Shown here one piece after another: positions 50,145-59,006 of a stretch of DNA of 64,000 bases. Under the pieces are notes generated by a model. That model saw nothing but the letters and a program-made list of their open reading frames with translations. It was not told the DNA's origin and did not search any database. Origin of the DNA: Rhizobium viscosum (GTDB taxonomy: Bacteria; Pseudomonadota; Alphaproteobacteria; Rhizobiales; Rhizobiaceae); contig NZ_JADBEC010000001.1 in the NCBI RefSeq assembly GCF_014873945.1, positions 2,807,001 through 2,871,000 on the forward strand, in the 5' to 3' direction. The position numbers and the translations under genes are program-made. Position 1 is the stretch's first letter; every line of letters begins with the position of its first letter.

Positions 50145-51139
50145 TGACGGAGGATCGCTCTCCCCAGACGAAGAAGGATCCAGCGGTCGATCGCCGCCGG
50201 TTGCCGCTGAATGCGCTCAGGGCCTTCGAGGCTGTGGCGCATCATGGCAGCTTCACGGCGGCAGCCGCCGCGCTCAACATTTCGCAGAGCGCGCTTTCGC
50301 GGCATGTCATCGGTCTGGAAGAGAGCATCGGGCGCAAGCTTTTCGAACGCGGGCACAAGGCCACGACGCTGACGGATGCCGGGCGCTCGCTTGCCGCCGG
50401 CATCGGCAAGGGTTTTGACCGTATCGAACAGGCACTGAAGGAGGTTTGCGCGCCGGAAGAACAGCGCCAACGCAAGCTGCGCATCAATCTGCCGCCGAGC
50501 TTTGCGATGAAACTCACCGTGCCGCTGCTGACGGATTTCCGACGCAGCTTTCCTGAGGTGCTCCTGGAGGTTTCAACGCCTTACGGGGTGCCGGACAGCG
50601 AATTCGATGTGGCGGTCGTCTATGCGCGGCCGGCCGTCGATGAATGGATCACCGACCTGCTCTGGGAGGAGCGGCCGACGATCCTGTGCCATCCCGATCT
50701 GGTGCGGGGAGGGATTTCGGATCTGGCGAGTTTCATTGCCGCAAACGAGATCATCCACGTCAAGATCGTCGACATGGAGCCCTACCTTACCTGGCAGCGC
50801 TTCCTTGTGCAGAACGGGCTTGGCGGGGTTTCCGTGGCGCGGGGGGTGACATTCGACAGCGCCAGCCTCGGGGTTCAGTACGCGTTGTCGGGGCAGGGCC
50901 TCGTGCTAGCAGACCCGGCGCTGTTTCGAGAGGAAATAGAAAGCGGACGCCTGGTTGCGCCGGTTACCGCACATTATTACGAAGGCTTCGGCTATTACCT
51001 GAAGACCGATGCGGAAGGGCTGGTGGATCCTCTGATTGCAGGGTTTCGATCCTGGATCATCAGCCGCTTCAGCAATCGTATGGTGAACGACGGTGAAAAG
51101 CCCGCCCTGCGCATCGTGTCTGGCACAGAGGGTGTCTGA
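50144..51139 (+). CDS. LysR-family regulator (GcvA-like)
   Basis: A 331-residue LysR protein. The HTH covers about residues 20-78 (SFTAAAAALNISQSALSRHV), preceded by the LPLNALRAFEAVAHHGS block typical of GcvA/TrpI-like members. The ATG overlaps the aldehyde dehydrogenase TAA by one base. Being co-directional with both flanking units, it may control the upstream aldehyde genes and the peptide-type transporter that starts 36 bases later. Confidence 0.87.
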   Translation: MTEDRSPQTKKDPAVDRRRLPLNALRAFEAVAHHGSFTAAAAALNISQSALSRHVIGLEESIGRKLFERGHKATTLTDAGRSLAAGIGKGFDRIEQALKEVCAPEEQRQRKLRINLPPSFAMKLTVPLLTDFRRSFPEVLLEVSTPYGVPDSEFDVAVVYARPAVDEWITDLLWEERPTILCHPDLVRGGISDLASFIAANEIIHVKIVDMEPYLTWQRFLVQNGLGGVSVARGVTFDSASLGVQYALSGQGLVLADPALFREEIESGRLVAPVTAHYYEGFGYYLKTDAEGLVDPLIAGFRSWIISRFSNRMVNDGEKPALRIVSGTEGV

Positions 51140-51175
51140 TAGCGAACACACTGCCATTCAAGGAGGAGGCAGATC

Positions 51176-52801
51176 ATGACTGAATTGAAAACCAACAGCG
51201 GCAATCCGCTGCATCCCTCGGTGCCGGAACTGTGCGAACAGGTCCGTGCCGGCAAGATCGATCGCCGCGGTTTCCTGCGTGCCGTCGCATGGCTTGGTGT
51301 GACGGCGGCCTCCGCCAGCGCCTTCCTTGGTGACAGCAAGCCGGCACTCGCCGAGGAAACGCCGACGGATGGCGGCACGCTGCGTTTCGGCTGCCAGATC
51401 CAGGAACTGACCGATCCGATGATGACGAGCTGGATCGAGGCCTCGAACCTCTATCGCAACAGCCTGGAATTCCTGACCTATGTCGATGCCGATAACGTCA
51501 CTCATCCTTATCTCGCCAAGAGCTGGACGCCGTCCGCCGATCTCAAGACCTGGGATTTCGAACTCGACGAGCGCGCCAAATGGTCGAACGGCGATGCCTT
51601 CACGCCCGAAGACGTGATCTTCAACATCCAGCGCTGGATCGCACCGGACTCGCAGTCTTCCAACAAGACAGCCTTCTCGGCCGTCGAGAAGGTTGAAAAG
51701 ACGGGCGATCACGCGATCCGCATCACGCTGTCGCGCGCGGTTTCCTCGCTGCCCGAACAGCTCTATTCCTATACCTGCCCGATGCTGCACCGTGATTTCG
51801 TCAAGGGTGGCGCCAACTGGCCGGCCAATCCAATCGGTACCGGCCCCTTCAAGCTGGACGCTTACGAAGTCGGCCGTCAGGCCGTCTTTTCCAAGCGCGC
51901 CGATTACTGGGGCACGCCGGCCCATCTTGACGGCATTCAGTATATCGACCTCGGCACTGATATCACCACGCATCTCGCAGCCCTTTCGAGCGGCCAGATC
52001 GATATCATCTACCGCGCGACGATCGCCGAATACGATCTCATGAAGTCGCTGCCGAACATCCAGATCCTGACCGGCAAGGCTGCGCACACGCTTGTCATGC
52101 GCATGCAGTCCGACCAGAAGCCGTTCGACGATATTCGCGTGCGCAAGGCCGTGCAGCTTGCCGCCGACAACAAGCAGATGCTCGACGTCGCCTATCGCGG
52201 CGAAGGCGAAGTTGGCGCCAACTTCCACGTCTCCCCGGTTCAGCCCGATTACTTCGCCCTGCCGGCTGTGCCCCGCGATGTCGAGAAGGCCAAGGCTCTT
52301 CTCGCAGAAGCCGGCTACAAGGACGGTTTGGACCTTGAGCTGACGCTCGGCAACACGCAGGGTACCTGGGAACAGGATACCGCGCAGGTACTGCAGCAGA
52401 ATCTGGCCGAAGCCGGCATCCGGCTGAAGCTCAATGTGCTGCCGGCCTCGCAGTACTGGCCGATCTGGGACAAGGTTCCTTTCGGCCTTACCTACTGGGC
52501 GCATCGCCCGCTCGGCGCCATGACGCTCGACCTCGCCTATCGTTCCGGCGGTGCCTGGAACGAGAGCCATTTCGCAAGCAAGGAGTTCGACGCCGCCCTC
52601 GATAAGGCGATGGCTGTCGTCGATCCGGCCAAGCGCCCTGAGGCCATGAAGGATGTCCAGCAGATCCTGCAGGATTCCGGCGTCATCATTCAACCCTACT
52701 GGCCGAACCGCTTCAGCGCCGCAGCCACCACCGTCCGCGGTTTCGTGCTCCATCCGGCGGATTATTTCCGCATGGATGGCGTCTGGCTCGCCAAGGCTTG
52801 A
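51176..52801 (+). CDS. Tat-exported peptide/opine-type ABC binding protein
   Basis: A 541-residue SBP family 5 protein (DppA/OppA-like). A twin-arginine signal (DRRGFLRAVAW) sits unusually about 30 residues from the N-terminus, with PALAEE as the cleavage region. The mature part starts GGTLRFGCQIQELTDPM, and AKSWTPSADLKTWDFEL is the typical family block. GGAGG precedes the ATG. It begins the five-gene transporter operon. Ligand could be a peptide, opine or glycoside. Confidence 0.88.
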   Translation: MTELKTNSGNPLHPSVPELCEQVRAGKIDRRGFLRAVAWLGVTAASASAFLGDSKPALAEETPTDGGTLRFGCQIQELTDPMMTSWIEASNLYRNSLEFLTYVDADNVTHPYLAKSWTPSADLKTWDFELDERAKWSNGDAFTPEDVIFNIQRWIAPDSQSSNKTAFSAVEKVEKTGDHAIRITLSRAVSSLPEQLYSYTCPMLHRDFVKGGANWPANPIGTGPFKLDAYEVGRQAVFSKRADYWGTPAHLDGIQYIDLGTDITTHLAALSSGQIDIIYRATIAEYDLMKSLPNIQILTGKAAHTLVMRMQSDQKPFDDIRVRKAVQLAADNKQMLDVAYRGEGEVGANFHVSPVQPDYFALPAVPRDVEKAKALLAEAGYKDGLDLELTLGNTQGTWEQDTAQVLQQNLAEAGIRLKLNVLPASQYWPIWDKVPFGLTYWAHRPLGAMTLDLAYRSGGAWNESHFASKEFDAALDKAMAVVDPAKRPEAMKDVQQILQDSGVIIQPYWPNRFSAAATTVRGFVLHPADYFRMDGVWLAKA

Positions 52802-52808
52802 TCTTCGG

Positions 52809-52834
52809 CGGGGCCGCTCGTCGCGGCGGCCCCG
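52809..52834 (+). other. Intergenic hairpin after the binding-protein gene
   Basis: CGGGGCCGC and GCGGCCCCG form a 9-base stem with an 8-base loop between binding-protein and permease genes. No T-run follows. It resembles the hairpins at 32347 and 37750. Confidence 0.6.
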
Positions 52835-52854
52835 ACCCGGCAAAGAGGTGGTCC

Positions 52855-53814
52855 GTGACCGTTTTCCTTTTCATTCTTCGTAAACTGGCAGGCGCACTCG
52901 CGGTGATGTTTACCGTGTCGCTGCTCGTTTACCTGGCGCTGGAGGTCAATGTCGGCGATGTCGCCGTCAAGGTCCTCGGCCAGTTCTCGACGCCGGCCCA
53001 GCGCGCGCAGTGGCTGACGGCCAATGGTTACGACGATCCTTTCATCATTCGTTACGGCCGCTGGCTCTGGTCCTTCGTGACCGGAGACTGGGGCATGTCC
53101 ACCTATTATCGTGCGCCGGTTTCCCAGCTGATCCCGGACCGCCTTGCGGCTTCGGGCATCCTGGCGGGCGGAGCACTGCTCATCATCGTTCCGGTCGGCT
53201 TGTTTGCAGGAGTCATTGCCGGCATGCGCCCGGGTTCAGTGCTTGATCGCGTTATTTCCTTCATCGCGATCGCCACGACCTCGATCCCGGATTTCGCCTC
53301 TGCCGTCTTCTTCTCGGCCGTCTTCGTGTTCTGGCTACATTGGCTGCCCGGTGCCAGCACCATGCTGACGGGTTTTTCGCTGCAACAGATCATCCTGCCG
53401 GTTCTGGTGCTCGGCTTCTATTCCACCGGTTATCTGGCGCGTGTCACCCGCGCCTCGATGATCGAAGTCATGGGCACGCATTATGTCCGCACGGCGCGGC
53501 TGAAAGGTGCCAGCACGGCGCGCATCGTGTGGCGTCATGCACTGCGCAATGCGCTGATCACGCCGGTTACCGTCATCATGCTGCAGTTTCCATGGCTGCT
53601 TTCGGGCGTCATCGTCGTGGAGGTCTTCTATGCCTATAAGGGCTTCGGCACGCTTCTTTATGACGCCGCGCTCAACAGCGATATTCGCCTTGTCGAGGCC
53701 TGCGCGATGGTGAGTGTCGTGGTCGTCGTTGCCACACAGATCCTCTCCGACTTAGCCTATGGCTGGCTCAACCCCCGCGTCTCGCTGCTCGATGCAGCCA
53801 AGGGACGGAAGTGA
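52855..53814 (+). CDS. DppB-type ABC permease
   Basis: A 319-residue permease with about six helices. The N-terminal FILRKLAGALAVMFTVSLLVY helix, the WGMSTYYRAPV periplasmic segment and the EAA-like loop ARLKGASTARIVWRHALRNAL are DppB signatures. I chose GTG at 52855, which has AGAGG about 6 bases upstream; the TTG at 52798 would read through the hairpin. Its stop is next to the DppC-like gene. Confidence 0.88.
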   Translation: MTVFLFILRKLAGALAVMFTVSLLVYLALEVNVGDVAVKVLGQFSTPAQRAQWLTANGYDDPFIIRYGRWLWSFVTGDWGMSTYYRAPVSQLIPDRLAASGILAGGALLIIVPVGLFAGVIAGMRPGSVLDRVISFIAIATTSIPDFASAVFFSAVFVFWLHWLPGASTMLTGFSLQQIILPVLVLGFYSTGYLARVTRASMIEVMGTHYVRTARLKGASTARIVWRHALRNALITPVTVIMLQFPWLLSGVIVVEVFYAYKGFGTLLYDAALNSDIRLVEACAMVSVVVVVATQILSDLAYGWLNPRVSLLDAAKGRK

Positions 53815-53822
53815 GGGCTGCC

Positions 53823-54668
53823 ATGCGGAAAGCTGTAACACCCTATCTTTCCAACCCGGTCGTCGTGATCGGCGGTTTCCTGACGATCGCCTGGCTGCTG
53901 GTGGCGATCTTCGCGCCGTTGCTTGCGCCCTACGATCCGATCCGCACGCTGCTGCCACTCGCAAAGCCCGGTATGGCCGATAAGTCCGGCAACATCTTCT
54001 GGCTCGGTACCGACAAGCTCGGCCGCGATATTCTTTCACGCCTGATCTATGGCGCCCGCACGGTGGTGATCTTCTCCACACTTGCGACACTGACAGCCTA
54101 TGTGGTCGGCGTGGCACTCGGGCTTGTCGCCGGGTACTGGCGCGGCTGGGGCGATGCGGTTTTGTCCTACATCGCCAATGTGGTCCTCTCCTTCCCGGTT
54201 CTGGTGCTCTATATCGTCATCATTGTCGTCGTCGGTTCCTCGCCCTTCAATATCGTGCTTGCCGTCACCTTCGGCAGCGCGCCGGCGATCTTCCGCATCG
54301 TACGCGGCATCACCATCGATGTCGCCAGCCGCGATTACGTGGCTGCAGCGGTGACGCAGGGCGAAAGCACCTGGCGCATCATGCTCTTCGATATTCTGCC
54401 CAATGCCAGCGGGCCGCTCGCAGTCGATTTCTGCCTGCGCCTTGGCTACACGGCGATCACCATCGGTACGCTCGGCTTCCTCGGCCTCGGCCTGCCGCCA
54501 CCGACACCGGATTGGGGCACGATGGTGAATGAAGGCCGCGCCATGGCGATCGCTTTCCCGCATCTCGTGATTTTTCCATGCCTTGCGATCTCATCTCTGA
54601 TGCTGGGCTTGAGCCTGCTGGCGGACGGATTGCGGGAAGTCTCGGAAGCGCAGGGGAGGCGCGCATGA
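53823..54668 (+). CDS. DppC-type ABC permease
   Basis: A 281-residue permease. The NIFWLGTDKLGRDILSRLIYG segment and the loop AAAVTQGESTWRIMLFDILPN are typical of DppC. The ATG at 53823 has GAGGG 6 bases before it; a GTG at 53811 overlapping the previous stop is the alternative. It overlaps the ATPase gene by 4 bases. Confidence 0.88.
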   Translation: MRKAVTPYLSNPVVVIGGFLTIAWLLVAIFAPLLAPYDPIRTLLPLAKPGMADKSGNIFWLGTDKLGRDILSRLIYGARTVVIFSTLATLTAYVVGVALGLVAGYWRGWGDAVLSYIANVVLSFPVLVLYIVIIVVVGSSPFNIVLAVTFGSAPAIFRIVRGITIDVASRDYVAAAVTQGESTWRIMLFDILPNASGPLAVDFCLRLGYTAITIGTLGFLGLGLPPPTPDWGTMVNEGRAMAIAFPHLVIFPCLAISSLMLGLSLLADGLREVSEAQGRRA

Positions 54669-56254
54669 GCAGCAACGAAAACCAGCCGATCCTTCGGGTC
54701 GAAAATCTGAGCGTCGCCCTGCCGAAGGGAGCCGACCGGCCCTACGCCGTGAAAGCTGCGAGCTTCGATCTGAAGCCGCGGGAAATCCTCTGTATCGTCG
54801 GCGAGTCCGGTTCGGGCAAGTCGGTCCTGTCGAGCGCGCTGATGGGCGCGGTCGCGGAAGGGCTGAAGGTTGCCGGCGGTAAGGTCATGCTCGGGGATAC
54901 CGATCTCGTCGGTCTCTCAGAACGGGCGTTCCGCGCTATCCGAGGCAGCGATATCGCCATGATCTTCCAGGAGCCGATTGCTTCGCTCAATCCGGCGATG
55001 ACGGTCTCGGCGCAGATCGAAGAAGTCTTCGAACTGCATTCGGATTTCGATGCCGCCGAGCGCAGGAGACGTGCCCGGGCGCTGGTCGAATCCATGCATT
55101 TGCCGAACCCTGACCGTATCCTGCAGGCCTATCCGCACGAACTTTCCGGTGGCCAGTGCCAGCGTGTCGTCATCGCCATGGCGCTTGCCATGAACCCGCG
55201 CGTGCTGATTGCCGACGAGCCGACGACGGCGCTCGACGTGACGACGCAGGCGCAGGTGCTGAAACTGGTGCGCGAACTGCGCGACCTGCATGACCACGGC
55301 ATCGTCTTCATCACCCATGATTTCGGTGTGGTGGCCGATATTGCCGATCGCGTGGCGGTGATGCGCCATGGTGAGATCGTCGAGATCGGTGAGGCGAAGC
55401 AGGTGCTGACGGCCCCGAACCACCCCTATACCAAGGAGCTTATCGCAGCAGTTCCGAGCCTGACGCCACATGATCGTCCTGTCGCGCCGACAGGCGCGGA
55501 GCCGGTGCTTGCAGTTCGTGATCTGCAGCATTCCTACGGCAGCGTTCAGGTTCTGAAGCACGTGGAGCTGACATTGCCGCCGGGCCGGGTTCTCTCCATC
55601 GTCGGTGAATCCGGTTGCGGCAAGTCCACGCTTGCCAAGGCTATGATCCGGCTGATCGAACCGAAAAGCGGCCGGGTAGAAGTGGCGGGTGCCGATCTTC
55701 TCGGTCTTTCGCCGGCACCGCTGCGGGCTCGCCGCCGGTCGATCCAGATGATTTTCCAGGATCCGTTCGGTTCGCTCAATCCGCGCCGCCGCGTCGGGCC
55801 GATGATTGCACGGTCCGCCCAGCTGGCCGGCATGGAAGCAGGCGAGGCGAAGCGTCGTGCGGAAGAACTGCTCGATCTCGTCGGCCTGCAGAAGAGTGCC
55901 TATTGGCGCAAGCCATCTGCATTTTCCGGCGGACAGCGGCAGCGTATCGGCATTGCCCGGGCGCTTGCCATGCGGCCGGATGTGCTGATCGCGGATGAGA
56001 GCGTTTCGGCGCTCGACGTCTCCGTGCAGGCGCAGGTTCTGAAACTGCTTCGCGAGCTGCAGGAGAAGCTGCAGCTCGCCATCGTCTTCATCACTCACGA
56101 CCTGCGCGTCGCTGCCCAGATCAGCGACGAGATCGTGGTGATGCAGAAGGGTGAAATCGTCGAGCGTGGCAGTGCGGCTCAGGTGCTGCAGGCGCCGACG
56201 CACCCCTATACGAGAACGCTTCTCGACGCGGCGCCGGGCCGCAGCACATTCTAG
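54665..56254 (+). CDS. Fused DppD-DppF-type ABC ATPase
   Basis: A 529-residue protein containing two complete ABC domains. The first (about residues 10-265) has [17 protein letters not shown] and [11 protein letters not shown]. The second (about 280-525) has [18 protein letters not shown] and [11 protein letters not shown]. One polypeptide thus supplies both ATPase sites of the peptide-type transporter, as in GsiA-like systems. The ATG overlaps the permease stop as ATGA. The second Walker B ends ADES, a common variant in DppF-like domains. Confidence 0.9.
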   Translation: MSSNENQPILRVENLSVALPKGADRPYAVKAASFDLKPREILCIVGESGSGKSVLSSALMGAVAEGLKVAGGKVMLGDTDLVGLSERAFRAIRGSDIAMIFQEPIASLNPAMTVSAQIEEVFELHSDFDAAERRRRARALVESMHLPNPDRILQAYPHELSGGQCQRVVIAMALAMNPRVLIADEPTTALDVTTQAQVLKLVRELRDLHDHGIVFITHDFGVVADIADRVAVMRHGEIVEIGEAKQVLTAPNHPYTKELIAAVPSLTPHDRPVAPTGAEPVLAVRDLQHSYGSVQVLKHVELTLPPGRVLSIVGESGCGKSTLAKAMIRLIEPKSGRVEVAGADLLGLSPAPLRARRRSIQMIFQDPFGSLNPRRRVGPMIARSAQLAGMEAGEAKRRAEELLDLVGLQKSAYWRKPSAFSGGQRQRIGIARALAMRPDVLIADESVSALDVSVQAQVLKLLRELQEKLQLAIVFITHDLRVAAQISDEIVVMQKGEIVERGSAAQVLQAPTHPYTRTLLDAAPGRSTF

Positions 56255-56290
56255 CCGTCGCTTCCGGGCGACGGCACCCTGTTTCGTTTC
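56254..56290 (+). terminator. Probable terminator after the transporter operon
   Basis: GCCGTCGC and GCGACGGC form a perfect 8-base stem with a 6-base loop directly after the stop, followed by a loose T-rich stretch (TGTTTCGTTTC). Confidence 0.5.
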
Positions 56291-56350
56291 AACGCATGGC
56301 CGGCAGAGGCCGGCATGCGCGTGGTTGGCTATTGTCCTGAGGATACCGTC

Positions 56351-57769
56351 ATGACGGAATATCGCAATTTCATCGCCGGAGAATTCCGGTCTTCCGGCAC
56401 GCTGGTGCCGGTGCTCAACCCAGCAACGGAAGCCCAATTCGCCAAAGTGCCGTCGGCGACTGTGGCCGAAGCTATCGAGGCTGTCGAGGCCGCGGCGAAG
56501 GCGCAGAAAGAATGGCGTGCGCTGCCGGCGATTGCACGCGGTGATGCGCTGCGAAAGTTTGCCGCCGTCATCGAGCAGCGGGCCGAAAAGATCGGCGCGG
56601 CACTGGCGCTGGAATCCGGCAAGAGCCTTGCCGATGCGACGGGCGAAGCGATCTATGGCGCCGAGCTGATGCGTTATCACGCCGAATGGGCGCGGCGTAT
56701 CGAAGGCGAAATCATCCCCAGCGACAATGCCAATGAGACGCTGCTTTTGAAGCGCGAGGCGATCGGTGTCGTCGCCTGCCTTATCCCCTTCAACTTCCCG
56801 ATCTACACGCTGGTGCGCAAGATCGCCCCGGCACTGATCGCCGGCAATGCCGTCGTCGTGCGCCCGAGCAATTCGACGCCGACATCGGCCTTCGAGATTG
56901 CCGAGGCTGCGGTCGAGGCGGGCTTGCCGGCCGGACTCATCAACATTCTCACCATGTCGCACGAGGTTGCGGCCACGCTCTGCACGCATCCGAAGGTCGG
57001 GATGATCACTTTGACCGGCAGCCTGCAGGCCGGTCGTGTCGTGCTGGATTATTGCAAGGCAAACATTGCCAAGCCATCGCTGGAACTCGGTGGCAAGACG
57101 CCCGTCATCATCGAGCCGGATGCCGATCTCGATGCAGTCGCCGCGCAGCTTGTTGCTGCCAAGACCAATCATTGCGGCCAGCTCTGCACAGCGCCGGAAC
57201 GCGTCTATGTGCATCGTTCCATTCATGGCGCGCTGCTTGCCAAGCTGAAGGCAGGCTTTGCCGCGCGCGCCTTCGGCGATCGCTCGGTCGACGCGTCCCG
57301 TGTCGGTCCGCTCGCCACCAAGTCTGCGCAGACGAATGTGCACAAGGCCGTGTTGAAGGCGGTGGAGCAGGGCGCGCGGATCGAGGCCGGCGGCATCTTG
57401 CCTGAAGGCCCCGGCTTCTTTTATCAACCGACGCTGCTCTCCAATTGCCGTCAGGATATGGAGATCATCGCCGAAGAGATTTTCGGCCCTGTGCTGCCTG
57501 TTGTCGCCTATGACACGACGGAGGAGGCGCTGGCGCTTGCCAATGACCATCAGTTCGGTCTGAGCTCGGTGCTCTTCACAAACGATCACCGTACGATCAT
57601 GCGCTTTTCCGATGCGATCGAGGCCGGCGAATTCTACGTCAACCGGTTCCCGGCCGACCCCTATCAGGGCTATCACGCCGGCTGGAAGCGCTCAGGCCTC
57701 GGCGGCGACGATGGCAAATACGGTATGCTCGAATTCACCCAGACGCGCCTCGTCATACTCAAGCATTGA
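56351..57769 (+). CDS. Lactaldehyde/glycolaldehyde-type aldehyde dehydrogenase
   Basis: A 472-residue NAD-dependent aldehyde dehydrogenase of the AldA-like group. The glutamate is in LELGGKTP and the catalytic cysteine in HCGQLCTAPER. IPFNFPIYTLVRK is the cofactor-loop region and EFYVNRFPADPYQGYHAGWK is characteristic of AldA. The ATG at 56351 is chosen because the family N-terminus begins M-x-Y-x-N-F-I-A-G; the frame is open further upstream without a ribosome site. It begins a three-gene unit with an enolase-superfamily enzyme and a GMC oxidoreductase. Confidence 0.87.
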   Translation: MTEYRNFIAGEFRSSGTLVPVLNPATEAQFAKVPSATVAEAIEAVEAAAKAQKEWRALPAIARGDALRKFAAVIEQRAEKIGAALALESGKSLADATGEAIYGAELMRYHAEWARRIEGEIIPSDNANETLLLKREAIGVVACLIPFNFPIYTLVRKIAPALIAGNAVVVRPSNSTPTSAFEIAEAAVEAGLPAGLINILTMSHEVAATLCTHPKVGMITLTGSLQAGRVVLDYCKANIAKPSLELGGKTPVIIEPDADLDAVAAQLVAAKTNHCGQLCTAPERVYVHRSIHGALLAKLKAGFAARAFGDRSVDASRVGPLATKSAQTNVHKAVLKAVEQGARIEAGGILPEGPGFFYQPTLLSNCRQDMEIIAEEIFGPVLPVVAYDTTEEALALANDHQFGLSSVLFTNDHRTIMRFSDAIEAGEFYVNRFPADPYQGYHAGWKRSGLGGDDGKYGMLEFTQTRLVILKH

Positions 57770-57780
57770 GGATCACGGCC

Positions 57781-58998
57781 ATGCAGATCGCATCGCTTTC
57801 CACCCACGTCGTCGCCGTCCCGCCGCCGCATATCGGCGGCATGTACTGGATCTTCGTGCGGCTGACGACGGCTGACGGTATCGAGGGTGTCGGGGAAATC
57901 TACTCGACTGCCTTCCATCCGCAGGCGCTCGTGCCGCTGATCGGGGACGTCTTCCAGCGCTACCTGCTTGGCCATGATCCGCATGATGTCGAGCGCTTCT
58001 GGCGGCTTGCCTATTCGAGCGGCTTCACGCAGCGGCCGGACCCGACGATGATGGGTATCGTCTCTGGCCTGGAGATCGCCTGCTGGGATATTATCGGCAA
58101 GGCGGCGGGCAAGCCGGTGCATAAACTGATCGGCGGGCGCGTGCATGAGAAGCTGCGCGCTTACACTTATCTCTATCCGAAGAACGCAGCCGGCGAATAT
58201 GACTATAACGATCCGGATCTCGCCGCCGAATGCGCGATGAGGATGGTCGAGATGGGCTTTACAGCCGTCAAGTTCGATCCGGCCGGCCCCTATACGGCCT
58301 ATTCCGGCCATCAGGTTTCGCTCGGTGTCATGGACCGTTGCGAGGAATTCTGCGCCAAGATCCGCGGGGCTGTCGGCAGCAGCGCCGATCTGCTCTTCGG
58401 CACGCATGGTCAGATGGTACCGTCCTCGGCGATCCGGCTGGCGCAGCGACTGGAGAAATATGATCCGCTCTGGTTCGAGGAGCCGGTGCCTCCGGGTCAG
58501 GAAGAGGCTATGGCCGAGGTCGCCCGCAAGACCTCGATCCCGATTTCGACGGGCGAGCGGCTGACGACCAAATACGAGTTCCAGCGTGTGCTGGAAACCG
58601 GTGCTGCCTCTATCCTGCAGATGAACGTGGCGCGTGCCGGCGGCATTCTGGAATCCAAGAAGATCGCCGGCATGGCGGAGGCGCATTATGCGCAGATCGC
58701 GCCGCATCTCTACAACGGCCCCATCGGCGCCGCTGCAAGCATCCAACTTGCCGCGTCCTCGCCGAATTTCCTGATCCATGAGGCGATCGTCGATTTCTCG
58801 GGCTTCTACGCCGAGATCCTGAAGACGCCGCTGCGCTTCGAGGACGGCTACTTGATCCCGTCAGACGAACCGGGGCTGGGCGTGGAACTCAATCTCGATG
58901 TCGTCGCCAAACACTCACCTTACGAAGGGCAGCGACTGCATCTGCAAATGGATGACAAGCCCGCCGACGTGAAGGCTTTTGCCCCGGCCCGCGGCTGA
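57781..58998 (+). CDS. Enolase-superfamily (mandelate racemase/muconate-lactonizing type) enzyme
   Basis: A 405-residue enzyme with the capping domain at about residues 1-125 and a TIM barrel after it. TAVKFDPAG supplies the KxD-like base, WFEEPVPPG and STGERLTT supply two metal-ligand glutamates. The place of the first metal-ligand acid reads LLFGTHGQ, which departs from the usual acidic D-x-N/H form. GAGG lies 9 bases before the ATG at 57781; a TTG at 57766 overlaps the previous stop. Neighbouring aldehyde and alcohol oxidoreductases suggest a sugar-acid dehydratase, without naming the substrate. Confidence 0.84.
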   Translation: MQIASLSTHVVAVPPPHIGGMYWIFVRLTTADGIEGVGEIYSTAFHPQALVPLIGDVFQRYLLGHDPHDVERFWRLAYSSGFTQRPDPTMMGIVSGLEIACWDIIGKAAGKPVHKLIGGRVHEKLRAYTYLYPKNAAGEYDYNDPDLAAECAMRMVEMGFTAVKFDPAGPYTAYSGHQVSLGVMDRCEEFCAKIRGAVGSSADLLFGTHGQMVPSSAIRLAQRLEKYDPLWFEEPVPPGQEEAMAEVARKTSIPISTGERLTTKYEFQRVLETGAASILQMNVARAGGILESKKIAGMAEAHYAQIAPHLYNGPIGAAASIQLAASSPNFLIHEAIVDFSGFYAEILKTPLRFEDGYLIPSDEPGLGVELNLDVVAKHSPYEGQRLHLQMDDKPADVKAFAPARG

Positions 58999-59006
58999 GA
59001 ACGAAG

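Noticed and set aside
51158..52843. A 561-codon open frame on the minus strand
   Set aside because: It mirrors the peptide-type binding protein codon by codon and shows no family motif.
54917..57676. A 919-codon open frame on the minus strand
   Set aside because: It lies antisense to the fused ABC ATPase and an aldehyde dehydrogenase that both have full motif sets. Its translation is low-complexity R/H/D/G-rich, as expected for a GC-rich reverse frame.
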